Origin: Zerene cesonia
Lineage: Eukaryota; Arthropoda; Insecta; Lepidoptera; Pieridae
Assembly: GCF_012273895.1 (NCBI RefSeq)
Contig: NC_052109.1
Span: forward strand, 62,001-126,000
Length of the DNA: 64,000 nt
Reading direction: 5' to 3'
Of the stretch, positions 63,946 through 64,000 are shown piece after piece (position 1 is the first letter of the stretch; every line of letters begins with the position of its first letter). The notes under the pieces are model-generated. The model was not told the origin of the DNA. It searched no databases and saw nothing but the letters and a program-made list of their open reading frames with translations. The position numbers and the translations under genes are program-made.

Positions 63946-64000
63946 CATTTTTTAATTCATTCGTAATTATGGTAATTATCCTACTTCATATAGAATTTCC

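Noticed and set aside
1..64000. CRISPR arrays, rRNA, bacterial-type operons, viral genes or a prophage
   Set aside because: No regularly spaced repeats, no rRNA-like blocks and no clustered intronless genes are present. The sequence is a eukaryotic nuclear region.

Overview
The window looks like nuclear DNA of a moth or butterfly (Lepidoptera). It is AT-rich, and the only convincing gene is an intron-containing, secreted S1A serine protease of the lepidopteran gut chymotrypsin-like kind. The dispersed repeats are the short non-autonomous elements typical of lepidopteran genomes, with TC...CTAG ends inserted between A and T (Helitron-like) and 3' ends reading CGGGGCGCAGCTAG or GGCGAACAGCTAG on the element strand. 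The taxonomic call is inferred from these two lines of evidence; I cannot name a species.

Layout. 1-3.2 kb: intergenic sequence with a 1000-N assembly gap (1793-2792) and a possible coding exon abutting the gap (2793-2867, minus). 3.2-6.0 kb: a complete five-exon chymotrypsin-like protease on the minus strand. All splice sites are GT-AG and phases are consistent; it encodes 286 residues with an intact His/Asp/Ser triad and has a poly(A) signal downstream. 6-64 kb: about 58 kb with no coding gene I can support. It holds at least a dozen Helitron-like elements (complete, degraded or chimeric), other dispersed repeats, a long GT microsatellite at 27.83-27.96 kb, several strong hairpins, G-quadruplex-type tracts and GC-richer islands with homeodomain, POU, forkhead and CRE-like motifs. 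A second 1000-N gap lies at 54492-55491. The long gene-free tract could be an intergenic regulatory landscape or introns of a gene whose exons lie outside; the sequence alone does not decide.

Nothing here forms an operon-like system. The protease appears to act alone as a secreted zymogen. Its oddities are an activation site reading R|LIGA instead of R|IVGG and Ser at the specificity-pocket base. The most informative mobile-element signals are two nearly identical Helitron-like copies 3 kb apart, one of them nested inside an older element, and chimeric relatives that share only their 5' or only their 3' module.
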